Notes under the pieces: model-generated
Seen by the model: only the letters and a program-made list of their open reading frames with translations
Database searches by the model: none
Told to the model about the DNA's origin: nothing
Shown: positions 10,409 to 19,095 of the stretch, piece by piece
How the letters are laid out: every line of letters starts with the position of its first letter
How positions within the stretch are numbered: position 1 is the stretch's first letter
Translations under genes and position numbers: made by a program
Assembly: GCA_029782095.1 (NCBI GenBank)
Contig: JAKOVL010000188.1
Coordinates: 1-47,464 of the forward strand
Direction: 5' to 3'
DNA: 47,464 nt
From: Bacillota bacterium
Lineage (GTDB): Bacteria > Bacillota > Dethiobacteria > DTU022

Positions 10409-10899
10409 AACATGTTCTGGCGGTATTGGTGGAAAACAAGTCCGGTGTGTTAACCCGCGTAGCCGGCCTTTTCAGCCGGCGGGGCTTTAACATTGAAAAT
10501 ATAGCGGTGGGCGAAACTACTTCTCCCGGGATTTCCCGGATGACCATTACCGTAGAGGGCGACGAAATGGTTGTTGAACAGGTCATGAAACAGCTGCACA
10601 AGCTGATCAATGTGCTTAAGGTAAGCAACCTGTCTCAAGAGCCCGCGGTAATGCGTGAGTTAATGCTCATCAAAGTGCGCGCTGAACCGCAAACTCGCAG
10701 TGATATACAACAGATTGTAGAAACATTCCGCGGAAAAGTGGTCGATGTATCCCTCGATTCCATGATTATTGAGGTAACCGGCAATGATGAAAAGCTGGAA
10801 GCGATTAAGCTCTTGCTGCAGCATTATGGCATCAGGGAGATAGTGCGCACGGGCAAAGTAGCGCTTCTGCGCGGTTCCAAGGTCACCAGGGAAGCGTAA
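10405..10899 (+). CDS. ilvN: Acetolactate synthase, small (regulatory) subunit
   Basis: IlvN/IlvH activates the large subunit and confers feedback inhibition, typically by valine. The 164-residue protein begins with an ACT domain (LVENKSGVLTRVAGLFSRRGFNIENI) and has the usual C-terminal ACT-like half (residues about 80-160). ATG 10405 overlaps the ilvB stop in an ATGA arrangement. A 128-base gap to leuC follows, with a small CCGAT-TTT-ATCGG hairpin (10968-10980) but no gene; ilvC and leuA, often found at this position, are missing. Confidence 0.95.
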   Translation: MKHVLAVLVENKSGVLTRVAGLFSRRGFNIENIAVGETTSPGISRMTITVEGDEMVVEQVMKQLHKLINVLKVSNLSQEPAVMRELMLIKVRAEPQTRSDIQQIVETFRGKVVDVSLDSMIIEVTGNDEKLEAIKLLLQHYGIREIVRTGKVALLRGSKVTREA

Positions 10900-11027
10900 A
10901 GCAGGAGATAGAAAGACGGTAAAAGAATAGGGCAGAAGATTTGCAGGTTTCAAGAATCGCTGAAAGTCCGATTTTATCGGGTATTTATGCTTGGCAAAAA
11001 AAAAGATGAAAGAAATGGGGGAAGCAA

Positions 11028-12293
11028 GTGCCTGGACAAACTATGGTGGAAAAAATATTAGCCAGGGGGGCCGGCAAAGAGAGAGTGCAGCCCGGTGACC
11101 TGGTTAATGTCAAAGTAGATTTAGTCATGGGCAACGATATAACCGCCCCGGTGGCCATTAAAGAATTTGCACGGCTGGGGCTGAAGCGCGTTTTCGATCC
11201 TGCCAGGGTGGTTTTGGTGCCGGATCATTTTACCCCAAACCGGGACATTCCTTCCGCCGAGCAGGCGCTGGCCCTGCGCCGCTTTGCCTCCCAATACGGC
11301 ATTGTTCATTATTATGAAGTTGGCCGCATGGGCATTGAGCACGCTCTCTTGCCGGAGCAAGGTTTGGTCCTGCCGGGGCAAATTATTATAGGCGCCGATT
11401 CGCATACATGCACTTACGGTGCCTTGGGCGCCTTTGCCACCGGGGTGGGCAGCACCGACCTCGCCGCGGCTATGGCTCTGGGTGAGCTCTGGTTTAAAGT
11501 GCCTGCGACCTTGCGCTTTGTTTACAACGGCAAATTGCCCAAATGGGTGGGGGGAAAGGATTTAATTCTTTACACCATTGGAGCAATCGGAGTTGAAGGC
11601 GCCCGCTACCAGGCCATGGAATTCTGCGGCCCGGCCATTGAATCCCTGTCTATGGACGGCCGTTTGACTATGGCCAACATGGCCATTGAAGCCGGCGGCA
11701 AGTGCGGCTATATACAGCCTGACCAGGTTACATTTGATTACCTGGAAGGTCGGGCTAAAGGCCCCTACGAGGCTGTATACAGCGACATCGATGCCGTATA
11801 CGCGCAGACATATACTTTTGATATAAGCAACCTGGAGCCACAGGTAGCCTTCCCTCCTTCCCCGGAAAATGTACATCCGGTTAGTGAAGCCAAGGGAATC
11901 AAAATTGACCAGGTCGTGATCGGTTCCTGTACCAACGGCCGCCTGGAGGATTTACGCATAGCCGCTGCCATATTGAAAGGACGGAAGGTTAATCCACGGG
12001 TGCGCCTGCTGGTAATACCGGCCACGCAGGCCATTTATCGCCAGGCCTTGACTGAGGGTCTGCTGGAAATCTTTATTGATGCGGAAGCGGCGGTGAGTAC
12101 GCCTACCTGCGGCCCTTGCCTGGGGGGGCATATGGGCATTCTGGCCGGCGGGGAAGTGGCCCTGGCCACAACCAACCGTAATTTTACCGGCCGTATGGGC
12201 CACCGCGATAGCCAGGTATACCTCTGCGGCCCGGCAGTAGCTGCGGCATCGGCCGTGGCCGGGGAAATAATCCACCCGGAGGAGATAGCTTAG
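11028..12293 (+). CDS. leuC: 3-Isopropylmalate dehydratase large subunit (aconitase family)
   Basis: LeuC isomerises 2- to 3-isopropylmalate using a [4Fe-4S] cluster. Cluster and active-site segments are visible: GADSHTCTYGALGAF, VIGSCTNGR and CGPCLGGHMG. At 421 residues it is the short LeuC/homoaconitase type found in archaea and many Clostridia. The start is GTG 11028 behind a GGGGGA site; ATG 11043 is an alternative. It is directly followed by leuD. Since leuA and leuB are not in the cluster, a role on a related substrate (citramalate, homoaconitate) cannot be excluded from sequence alone, but the ilv context favours leucine/isoleucine synthesis. Confidence 0.88.
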   Translation: MPGQTMVEKILARGAGKERVQPGDLVNVKVDLVMGNDITAPVAIKEFARLGLKRVFDPARVVLVPDHFTPNRDIPSAEQALALRRFASQYGIVHYYEVGRMGIEHALLPEQGLVLPGQIIIGADSHTCTYGALGAFATGVGSTDLAAAMALGELWFKVPATLRFVYNGKLPKWVGGKDLILYTIGAIGVEGARYQAMEFCGPAIESLSMDGRLTMANMAIEAGGKCGYIQPDQVTFDYLEGRAKGPYEAVYSDIDAVYAQTYTFDISNLEPQVAFPPSPENVHPVSEAKGIKIDQVVIGSCTNGRLEDLRIAAAILKGRKVNPRVRLLVIPATQAIYRQALTEGLLEIFIDAEAAVSTPTCGPCLGGHMGILAGGEVALATTNRNFTGRMGHRDSQVYLCGPAVAAASAVAGEIIHPEEIA

Positions 12294-12797
12294 ATGAAAG
12301 TAGAAGGAAAAGTCTGGTTGTTTGGAGACAATATTGATACTGATGCCATTATTCCTGCACGCTATCTTGTGACCACAGACCCAGTAGAGCTTGCCCGTCA
12401 CTGTATGGAGGACCTTGATGGGAACTTTGCGCGCCAGGTCAGCCCCGGCGATATAGTGGTGGCCGGTAAGAATTTTGGGTGCGGCAGCTCCAGGGAGCAT
12501 GCCCCCCTGGCCTTAAAAGGGGCAGGCGTGGGTTGTATTCTCGCTGTTAGCTTTGCCCGTATCTTTTACCGCAACGCGGTAAATATTGGCTTGCCTATTC
12601 TTGAATGCCCGGCTGAGCTGCCTTCTCTGCTGTCGCCCGGAGAGCGGCTGCAGGTGGATCTGGTTCAGGGGCGAATTGTACGCCTGGCCGACGGTAGTGA
12701 AATGAAGGCCCCTCCTTTGCCTCCGTTTATGCAAGAGATTATGAAGCACGGCGGTTTGATTAAATATGTTCAGGCGCGATTGCATCAAACCGGCTAA
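12294..12797 (+). CDS. leuD: 3-Isopropylmalate dehydratase small subunit
   Basis: This is the swivel-domain partner of LeuC. The 167-residue protein opens with [21 protein letters not shown] and has the [19 protein letters not shown] motif typical of the short LeuD family. ATG 12294 immediately follows the leuC stop, with GGAGGAG inside the end of leuC, so the two are translationally coupled. It is the last gene of the operon; no leuB follows, and a separate promoter for the next gene begins at 12814. Confidence 0.92.
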   Translation: MKVEGKVWLFGDNIDTDAIIPARYLVTTDPVELARHCMEDLDGNFARQVSPGDIVVAGKNFGCGSSREHAPLALKGAGVGCILAVSFARIFYRNAVNIGLPILECPAELPSLLSPGERLQVDLVQGRIVRLADGSEMKAPPLPPFMQEIMKHGGLIKYVQARLHQTG

Positions 12798-12813
12798 TCC
12801 CTAATTTTTTATT

Positions 12814-12841
12814 TTGCAATTTGTGTATTTTAAGTTATAAT
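12814..12841 (+). promoter_or_regulatory. Sigma-A promoter of the EF-G-like gene
   Basis: TTGCAA (12814-12819) and a perfect TATAAT (12836-12841) are separated by 16 bases, in an AT-rich gap after leuD. Confidence 0.7.
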
Positions 12842-12953
12842 GGCTAGTGTGTTTTAACCAGCTTGCAGTGTTTCCAATAAGACCTGGTTTGCTATAAACG
12901 CCGGAAGTTTGGTGCTAGGCGAAGCATCCGGATTTTTCCAAGGAGGGATTTTC

Positions 12954-15038
12954 ATGAAGAAGTACAATAGCGAATCGATTCGCAATGTAGCGTTAATCTC
13001 CCACGGAGGTGCCGGAAAGACTTCTCTTGCGGAAGCCATGCTTTATTCTTCCGGCGCAATTAACCGGCTCGGAAAAATTGAGTCAGGCAATACGACAACC
13101 GATTATGATCCCGATGAAATTAGGAAGCAGGTAACCATTAACGTGGGCCTGGCGCCCCTGGAATGGAAGGGCGTTAAAATAAACGTTCTTGATACACCCG
13201 GGTATTTCGATTTCATCGGTGATGTGCTGGGAGCGCTGAAGGTGGCCGACTGTGCTATTCTGGTGGTGTGCGCCGTCTCAGGCGTAGAAGTGGGCACGGA
13301 GAAGGTCTGGAGCTACGCCAATGATTTCGGCCTGCCCCGAATCGCCTTTATTAACAAGCTTGACCGGGAAAATGCCAATTTTGAAGCGGCGATAGACCAG
13401 ATGGAAAAGTTTTTTGGGCAAGGCATTGTTCCCCTGCAGCTGCCCATTGGAAAAGAGGCAGATTTTAAGGGTGTCGTTGATTTGCTTGAACAGAAAGCGC
13501 TCCTGTTCTCCGGCGACGGTTTAAAAATGGAGGAAGGAGAGATACCCTCCGACCTGCAGGATCAGGTGGAGAGCCTGCGTGAAAAGCTGGTGGAAGCAGC
13601 GGCTGAATCCGATGATGAATTGTTAATGAAATACCTTGAGGGGGAGCCCCTGGAACTGGAGGAGATACGGCGGGGGTTGCGCCAGGGTGTGCTCAGCGGT
13701 AAGATTACCCCGGTGTTGTGCGGCACTGCCACCAAGAATTACTGTATTCAGCCTCTCCTGGATCTGATTAAATTTTACTGCCCCTCCCCCCTGGAGCGGG
13801 AACCGGTGCAAGGCCATCTGCCCGGAAGCGAAGAGACAGCTTCCCGGAAGCCCAGCGCTGATGAACCTTTTTCCGCCTTTGTTTTTAAAACGCTGGCAGA
13901 TCCTTTTGTGGGGCGCATTAATTACTTTAGAGTATATTCTGGAGCTGCCAGACCCGATTCACAGGTTTACAACGCCACCAAGGAAAAAGTGGAGCGGTTC
14001 GGCCAGCTCTTCTCCATGCGGGGCAAAAACCAGATTCCCATGGATGAAGTGGTCTGCGGCGATATTGCCGCAGTAGCCAAGCTGCAGCATACGGCCACCG
14101 GGGATACGCTATGTGAGCGGTCCAACCCGATCGTATTTCCGGCGATAGATTTTCCTGAGCCGGTTATCTCTTTTGCCGTTGAGCCGAAAACCAAGGGGGA
14201 TGAAGAAAAAGTAAGCACTGGCCTGGCCCGTTTCTTGGAGGAAGATCCTACGTTCCGCCTGGAGAGGCGTGTAGAAACCAAGCAAACAGTTATCTCCGGG
14301 CTGGGAGAGCTGCACTTGGAAATCATCGTTAGTCGGCTGTCTCAAAAGTTTGGCGTCGAAGTTGAATTATCTACACCCAAAGTACCTTATAAAGAAACTA
14401 TCCGCGGCACAGCCAAGGTTGAAGGAAAACATAAGAAACAGACCGGCGGCCGGGGCCAGTATGGGCATGTTTTCCTGGAGCTGGAGCCCCTTGATGCGTT
14501 CGAAGGCTTTGAGTTTGAAGATAAAATTTTCGGCGGTGTTGTTCCCAAGCAATATGTGCCGGCTGTAGAAAAAGGAGTCCGTGAAGCCATGGAAGAAGGG
14601 GTCCTGGCCGGGTACCCGGTTGTGGGCGTGCGGGTAAAGCTGGTCGACGGCTCATACCATACCGTTGACTCTTCGGAAATGGCCTTTAAGATCGCTGCTG
14701 CCATGGCCTTCCGCAAAGGAATGGAACAAGCCCAGCCGGTGCTATTGGAACCGATCATGAATGTGGAGGTCATCGTCCCCGAGTCATTTATGGGAGATAT
14801 TATGGGAGATTTAAACGGCCGGCGGGGCCGCATTCAAGGCATGGAGCCGTCCGAAGGGCTGCAAAAGGTCAGGGCCCAGGTCCCCATGGCCGAAATGTTT
14901 AAGTATTCCATTGATCTTCGCTCCATGACCCAGGGGCGCGGCTTTTTTACCATGACCTTCTCCCATTATGAAGAGGTCCCCTTCCAGGTAGCAGAGCAGG
15001 TAATTGCCGCGGCCAAGGCAGAAAGAGAGAAAGAATAA
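12954..15038 (+). CDS. Elongation factor G-like GTPase (EF-G paralogue)
   Basis: The 694-residue protein has the EF-G domain order: an N-terminal GTPase with P-loop SHGGAGKTS, G3 DTPGY and G4 NKLD, then beta-barrel and domains III-V. The domain IV segment TGGRGQYGHVFLELEP and the C-terminal GRRGRIQGMEPSEG and YSIDLRSMTQGRG are clear. It belongs to the EF-G-like (FusA2-type) subfamily rather than the str-operon fusA: it stands alone here and has DTPGY instead of DTPGH. Family members have been assigned roles in translocation or recycling, or none. ATG 12954 is chosen because AGGAGGG (12941-12947) is just upstream. A terminator follows at 15072. Confidence 0.88.
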   Translation: MKKYNSESIRNVALISHGGAGKTSLAEAMLYSSGAINRLGKIESGNTTTDYDPDEIRKQVTINVGLAPLEWKGVKINVLDTPGYFDFIGDVLGALKVADCAILVVCAVSGVEVGTEKVWSYANDFGLPRIAFINKLDRENANFEAAIDQMEKFFGQGIVPLQLPIGKEADFKGVVDLLEQKALLFSGDGLKMEEGEIPSDLQDQVESLREKLVEAAAESDDELLMKYLEGEPLELEEIRRGLRQGVLSGKITPVLCGTATKNYCIQPLLDLIKFYCPSPLEREPVQGHLPGSEETASRKPSADEPFSAFVFKTLADPFVGRINYFRVYSGAARPDSQVYNATKEKVERFGQLFSMRGKNQIPMDEVVCGDIAAVAKLQHTATGDTLCERSNPIVFPAIDFPEPVISFAVEPKTKGDEEKVSTGLARFLEEDPTFRLERRVETKQTVISGLGELHLEIIVSRLSQKFGVEVELSTPKVPYKETIRGTAKVEGKHKKQTGGRGQYGHVFLELEPLDAFEGFEFEDKIFGGVVPKQYVPAVEKGVREAMEEGVLAGYPVVGVRVKLVDGSYHTVDSSEMAFKIAAAMAFRKGMEQAQPVLLEPIMNVEVIVPESFMGDIMGDLNGRRGRIQGMEPSEGLQKVRAQVPMAEMFKYSIDLRSMTQGRGFFTMTFSHYEEVPFQVAEQVIAAAKAEREKE

Positions 15039-15071
15039 CATTGTAACACTGCCGGCTTGTTGAACAGTGTT

Positions 15072-15110
15072 AAGGTTTCCTTTCCATGATGAAGGAAACC
15101 TTTATCTTTT
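15072..15110 (+). terminator. Rho-independent terminator
   Basis: An 11-bp perfect stem (AAGGTTTCCTT 15072-15082 with AAGGAAACCTT 15092-15102) is followed by TATCTTTTTTT. It ends the EF-G-like transcription unit. Confidence 0.92.
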
Positions 15111-15209
15111 TTTGAGCCTGGAGGAATTGTCCTCCTTAGCGTGTATATTTTTCTTGCGATTACCTCATGATGTTTAGTAAGCTCCATCAGGGCCGCGGGG
15201 CCAGGTAAA

Positions 15210-15239
15210 TTGACAGGATCTTTGCCTCAAAGCTATACT
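15210..15239 (+). promoter_or_regulatory. Sigma-A promoter of the femAB-like gene
   Basis: TTGACA (15210-15215), an 18-base spacer and TATACT (15234-15239). The predicted transcript would start near 15246, almost at the ribosome binding site, giving a leader of only about 14 bases before GTG 15260. Confidence 0.75.
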
Positions 15240-15259
15240 TGTTCAGGGAGGTTGTGCCG

Positions 15260-16369
15260 GTGCAATTCAGAATTATTTCCGCAGATGAGGCTGATCGCTT
15301 TGATCTATTTATGCAGAGCACACCCAATGGCCATATCTTTCAGTCATACCTGTGGGGAGAGGTTAAACGTCCAGTTTGGGAACCTTTGCGCGTGGTGTTG
15401 GAAGAAGAGGGGCAGATTGTCGCCGCCGCGACGCTTTTGAAACGGCGTATTCCGCTTATGGGCAAAACATTTTTTTATGTGCCGCGGGGCCCGGTGCTGA
15501 AGGATTGGAGCGATCAGAGAGTCTTCAAACAATTGATGGCCCATTTGCGGGAACTGGCGCAACAGCACAGGGCGGTGTTTCTAAAAATAGATCCCTGCTT
15601 GACCGAAGAACAGCGCAGCATCGCGGCGCTGCTGCAGGAAGCCGGCTTTATTCATGCCCCGGGCAAGCATGACTTTGGAGGGCTTCAGCCTCGCTACACC
15701 TTTCGTCTCGATATCAGCGGTGATCTTGAAGAGATTATGGCCCGTTTCCCCAAAAAAATCCGCTATAAAATCCGTTACGGACCCAAAAAGGGCCTCGCGT
15801 TTCAATCGCCCGGCGAAAAGGGGCTGCCCCTGTTCTGGCAGGTGATGCAAGAAACCGGGAGGCGTGGCGGCTTTGTGATCAGGAATCTTGCTTATTATCG
15901 GAAAGTGTACCGGATCCTTGAAGCCCGGGGAGCGGTAAACCTAACCCTCGGTTATTTCCAGGGCGAACCGGTAGCTGCCGGCATTACCTTTGCCTTTGGC
16001 GATAAAGCCTGGGCCATATATGGAGGGCAGGCGGATCGTTTCCGCAATCTTTACGTCTACCATGCCTTGATCTGGGAGCGTATCAAATGGGCCAAGAGCA
16101 AGGGGGCCCGCTGGTTTGATTTTTACGGAGTTCCAGGTGAAGTGGCCGCAGATCACCCGCTCTACGGCATTTACCATTTTAAGAAGAGCTTTGGAGGCAC
16201 GTATTTCGCCTTTGTCGGTGAAAAAGATCTGGTTTTTTCTCCATTCCATTACTGGTTATGGACACGCCTTTTCCCGCTTGCCCGGCAAGCGGTGCTGCAA
16301 TTATCAAAGCTGCGCCGCTTTATGTGGCCCTCCCGGGTGGGAGGAGGGAAAATTGTGGTCCGCCAGTAG
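15260..16369 (+). CDS. FemAB/FemX-family peptidoglycan aminoacyltransferase-like protein
   Basis: FemABX proteins add amino acids to the peptide of lipid II using aminoacyl-tRNA, in a double GNAT fold. The 369-residue protein fits: an N-terminal HIFQSYLWGEVKRP, then FFYVPRGPVL, a middle FPKKIRYKIRYGPKKGL segment and a C-terminal GARWFDFYGVPG...GIYHFKKSFGG. The start is taken as GTG 15260, nine bases after AGGGAGG (15245-15251); TTG 15239 lies within the -10 box. The next gene encodes D-Ala-D-Ala ligase, which supports a cell-wall role. Its amino acid and target position are unknown; relatives also act on other aminoacyl acceptors. Confidence 0.82.
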   Translation: MQFRIISADEADRFDLFMQSTPNGHIFQSYLWGEVKRPVWEPLRVVLEEEGQIVAAATLLKRRIPLMGKTFFYVPRGPVLKDWSDQRVFKQLMAHLRELAQQHRAVFLKIDPCLTEEQRSIAALLQEAGFIHAPGKHDFGGLQPRYTFRLDISGDLEEIMARFPKKIRYKIRYGPKKGLAFQSPGEKGLPLFWQVMQETGRRGGFVIRNLAYYRKVYRILEARGAVNLTLGYFQGEPVAAGITFAFGDKAWAIYGGQADRFRNLYVYHALIWERIKWAKSKGARWFDFYGVPGEVAADHPLYGIYHFKKSFGGTYFAFVGEKDLVFSPFHYWLWTRLFPLARQAVLQLSKLRRFMWPSRVGGGKIVVRQ

Positions 16370-16376
16370 TGACTTC

Positions 16377-16402
16377 CCAAAGGAAGGGCCTTTGGATTTT
16401 TG
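16377..16402 (+). terminator. Probable Rho-independent terminator
   Basis: CCAAAGG (16377-16383) pairs with CCTTTGG (16389-16395), followed by ATTTTTG. A second weaker stem (CGATC/GATCG) with a run of ten T follows near 16412-16447. Confidence 0.7.
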
Positions 16403-16560
16403 AAACATGACAGCGATCTGTTTTTTTAGCGGATCGTTTTTTTTTTGCAGGGAAGAAGTGTCCTGTAGCGAACAATAGTAAACTAATTCGTGACAACAAA
16501 TATTCCTGTTGCCATATATTATTATAAACTGTGGGATATTGTACTTGAGGAGTGATTTGC

Positions 16561-17667
16561 TTGAAACAAAAAAATCTGGCTATAATGTTCGGGGGGCGCT
16601 CGGGAGAACATGTGGTTTCCCTGCGTTCAGCCGCTTCGATTATGAAAGTAATCGACCGGGAAAAATACAGGATTATTCCGGTAGGGATTACCCGCGAAGG
16701 CACCTGGCTGGCCGGAGAGAACGTCTGGCAAATTCTCTGGGACCAGCGTTCGATCGCTGAAACGCCCAGGGCGACTTTATTAACGGATCCCTCTAATCCG
16801 GGCTTGCTGATCGAGCAGCCACAGAGGGCAGCGGGTTGGGAATTTGTGCCGCTGGACCTGGTTTTCCCGGTACTGCACGGGCCTTATGGAGAGGACGGCA
16901 CCATCCAGGGCCTGCTGGAGCTGGCCGGTTTGCCGTATGTGGGATCGGGTGTGCTGGCCTCGGCTGCGGCCATGGACAAAGAGGTGATGAAATCACTGTT
17001 TGAGAAGTATGGTCTGCCGGTAGGGCCGTATCTTGCATTTAATCGCTGGGAATGGCGCAACGATGCACACAAGTTGAGCAGGCAGGTTGAGAGGGACCTC
17101 GGTTTCCCCTGCTTTGTCAAACCGGCCAATTTAGGTTCCAGTGTCGGCATAACCAGGGTTGTCGCCGCAGATGGCCTGGCTGCTGCCGTAGAGGAAGCCC
17201 TGTTGTATGATGACAAGGTTGTTATCGAGGCCAGTATCAGCGGAAGGGAAATTGAATGCAGCGTTTTAGGTGATCTGGAACCGGAAGCCTCCCGTCCCGG
17301 GGAAATCATTCCCTGCAATGAATTTTACGATTACCAGGCCAAGTATATTGATGATCGCACCGAGCTTATTATTCCCGTCGAACTGGGCGATAGCCTGGAA
17401 CAAAAAATTAAGGATCTCGCCTGCCGCGCCTTTAAGGCAGTGGGAGCCAGCGGCCTCGCCCGGGTAGATTTCTTTGTTGAACCAGAAAATGATCAGGTAT
17501 TCATTAATGAGATTAACACTATGCCCGGGTTTACCAGCATCAGCATGTACCCCAAGCTCTGGGAGGCCAGTGGGATTAGCTATTCACTGCTGGTGAGCCG
17601 GCTGCTGGAGCTGGCTGAACAGCGTTTTCAACGGCGCAGTACCTTACTGTTTTTGCCGCCTGAATAA
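16561..17667 (+). CDS. ddl: D-alanine--D-alanine ligase
   Basis: Ddl makes the D-Ala-D-Ala dipeptide for peptidoglycan, using an ATP-grasp fold. The 368-residue protein shows the N-terminal IMFGGRSGEH (catalytic Glu before His), HGPYGEDGTIQGLLELAGLPYVGSG, the lysine-bearing FPCFVKPANLGSSVGITRV and the Mg-binding INEINTMPGFTSISMYPKL. The usual acidic residue in HEVS/HDVS is Val (HVVS), an oddity. TTG 16561 is chosen because GAGGAG (16547-16552) is eight bases upstream; GTG 16552 would overlap it. The class V aminotransferase starts 30 bases downstream and is probably co-transcribed. Confidence 0.94.
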   Translation: MKQKNLAIMFGGRSGEHVVSLRSAASIMKVIDREKYRIIPVGITREGTWLAGENVWQILWDQRSIAETPRATLLTDPSNPGLLIEQPQRAAGWEFVPLDLVFPVLHGPYGEDGTIQGLLELAGLPYVGSGVLASAAAMDKEVMKSLFEKYGLPVGPYLAFNRWEWRNDAHKLSRQVERDLGFPCFVKPANLGSSVGITRVVAADGLAAAVEEALLYDDKVVIEASISGREIECSVLGDLEPEASRPGEIIPCNEFYDYQAKYIDDRTELIIPVELGDSLEQKIKDLACRAFKAVGASGLARVDFFVEPENDQVFINEINTMPGFTSISMYPKLWEASGISYSLLVSRLLELAEQRFQRRSTLLFLPPE

Positions 17668-17697
17668 ATACAAAACTTCAAGGAGGAAAAGCTACAT

Positions 17698-18846
17698 ATG
17701 CGCAAAGAGTTTTTATTAATTCCCGGTCCTACTCCCATCCCACCGCAGGTGGCCATGGCCATGGCCACTGAAATGATGAACCACCGCGGCCCCAGATTTA
17801 AAACACTGCTGGAGGAGCTGACCGCTTCGTTAAAGGAAGTTTTCCAGACGGAAGGCCGCCTTTATATCTTAACTGCTTCCGGCACAGGTGCCATGGAAGC
17901 TGCCATTGTGAACTTCGTCTCGCCGGGGCAGCGGATCATTTCTTTAACTAACGGATCCTTCGGCGACCGCTTCGCTGCAATCTCCGAAGCATATGGCATT
18001 GAAGTGGAGAGGATTGCTTCTGACTGGGGCTGCCCCTTGAACTACCAGGCCCTGGAAGATGCGTTGAAGGCTGATAGAGACAAAAAAATCAGCGCCATTA
18101 CAGTGGTCCATAATGAATCATCCACGGGGATGATGAACAATCTGGCCTTAATTAGCAAAATTAGAGGGGATCACCCGGCCCTGCTGATTGTTGATACGGT
18201 CAGCTCAATGGGTGCGGTGGACATCCCGGTAGATCGCTGGGGAATTGATGTATGCCTTACCGCTTCGCAAAAAGCGCTAATGCTGCCGCCCGGCCTGGCC
18301 ATTATCAGCGCCAGTGAGCGGGCCTGGGCGGCCAGAGAAAAAACTAGCAACAGCAAGTTTTATTTCAGCCTGGAAAAAGCGCAGCAATTTCTGGAAATAG
18401 GCCAGACTCCCTTTACACCTGCCCTTTCGCAGATGGTAGCCATGCAAAAAGGGCTGGAGCTGTATTTCGAGGAAGGGCGGGAAGGGGTTTATTCCCGGCA
18501 TCGCCGCATGGCCAAAGCGGTTCGGGCGGCGGCCCGTGCTTTGGGCCTGGAGCTGCTGGTGGATGATCAATATGCTTCCATGACTGTCACTGCAATTATC
18601 AAGCCTCCCCGGCTTGATGTGAGCCAGCTTCGTTCAACCATGCGCAGCCGATTCGGAGTTGAAATTGCCGGGGGACAGGGCAAACTGAGCGAGAAAATTT
18701 TTCGCTTTGGCCACCTGGGCGCCACTGTAGAGATGGATATGATTGTCGGTATAGCCGCTTTGGAGATGTCGCTCAGCATTCTTGGACATCCCGTGGAGCT
18801 GGGTTCAGGGGTTAAAGCCGCGGAAGAGGCCCTCCTGGAGGGTTAA
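17698..18846 (+). CDS. Class V PLP aminotransferase (alanine/serine-glyoxylate or -pyruvate type)
   Basis: The 382-residue protein has the features of the small class V aminotransferase family: LLIPGPTPIPPQV at the N-terminus, MNHRGPRF, TASGTGAMEAAI, VVHNESSTGMMN, the aspartate in IVDTVSSMGAVDIPVD and the PLP-lysine in TASQKALMLPPG. Such enzymes transfer the amino group of alanine, serine or aspartate to glyoxylate or pyruvate; in anaerobes they often serve serine/glycine metabolism. GGAGG precedes ATG 17698. It lies 30 bases after ddl. No serA lies next to it here, so the exact amino donor is open. Confidence 0.85.
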   Translation: MRKEFLLIPGPTPIPPQVAMAMATEMMNHRGPRFKTLLEELTASLKEVFQTEGRLYILTASGTGAMEAAIVNFVSPGQRIISLTNGSFGDRFAAISEAYGIEVERIASDWGCPLNYQALEDALKADRDKKISAITVVHNESSTGMMNNLALISKIRGDHPALLIVDTVSSMGAVDIPVDRWGIDVCLTASQKALMLPPGLAIISASERAWAAREKTSNSKFYFSLEKAQQFLEIGQTPFTPALSQMVAMQKGLELYFEEGREGVYSRHRRMAKAVRAAARALGLELLVDDQYASMTVTAIIKPPRLDVSQLRSTMRSRFGVEIAGGQGKLSEKIFRFGHLGATVEMDMIVGIAALEMSLSILGHPVELGSGVKAAEEALLEG

Positions 18847-18877
18847 TATTCCAGCGGCAGGAATAGGGGGACGCTTG

Positions 18878-18906
18878 TTGAACTCTTGATATAACTTTAA
18901 TAGAAT
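18878..18906 (+). promoter_or_regulatory. Candidate sigma-A promoter of the two-component operon
   Basis: TTGAAC (18878-18883), a 17-base spacer and TAGAAT (18901-18906). It would give an untranslated leader of about 180 bases before the response regulator. No other gene is visible in 18847-19095. Confidence 0.55.
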
Positions 18907-19055
18907 AGCGGGAGTAAATATCCGGCAACCATATTTTACTCAGAACTCAGGCTCCTGCCTGCCCCATTACGCCATCAAGGAAGGGCAGTTTAATAAGTGG
19001 AAACCTGGGGATGCCGGTCGCCGGCCCATACGTCACCGAGCGCACTGCCTTCATC

Positions 19056-19070
19056 AACAATATTATTGTT
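19056..19070 (+). promoter_or_regulatory. Palindrome upstream of the response regulator
   Basis: AACAATA-T-TATTGTT is a perfect 7-bp inverted repeat with a one-base centre, 25 bases before the response regulator start. It could be an operator or autoregulatory site; function unknown. Confidence 0.4.
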
Positions 19071-19095
19071 TGACTTAGATGGGAGACGGTAACGC

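Noticed and set aside
10900-11027. Hidden small gene or attenuator between ilvN and leuC
   Set aside because: Only a 5-bp hairpin (10968-10980) and a long A-run are visible; there is no coding frame or terminator.
16585-16625. Loss of the catalytic glutamate in D-Ala-D-Ala ligase
   Set aside because: The segment reads GEHVVS; the Glu equivalent to DdlB E15 and VanA E16 precedes the His and is present. Only the nearby acidic position is changed to Val.
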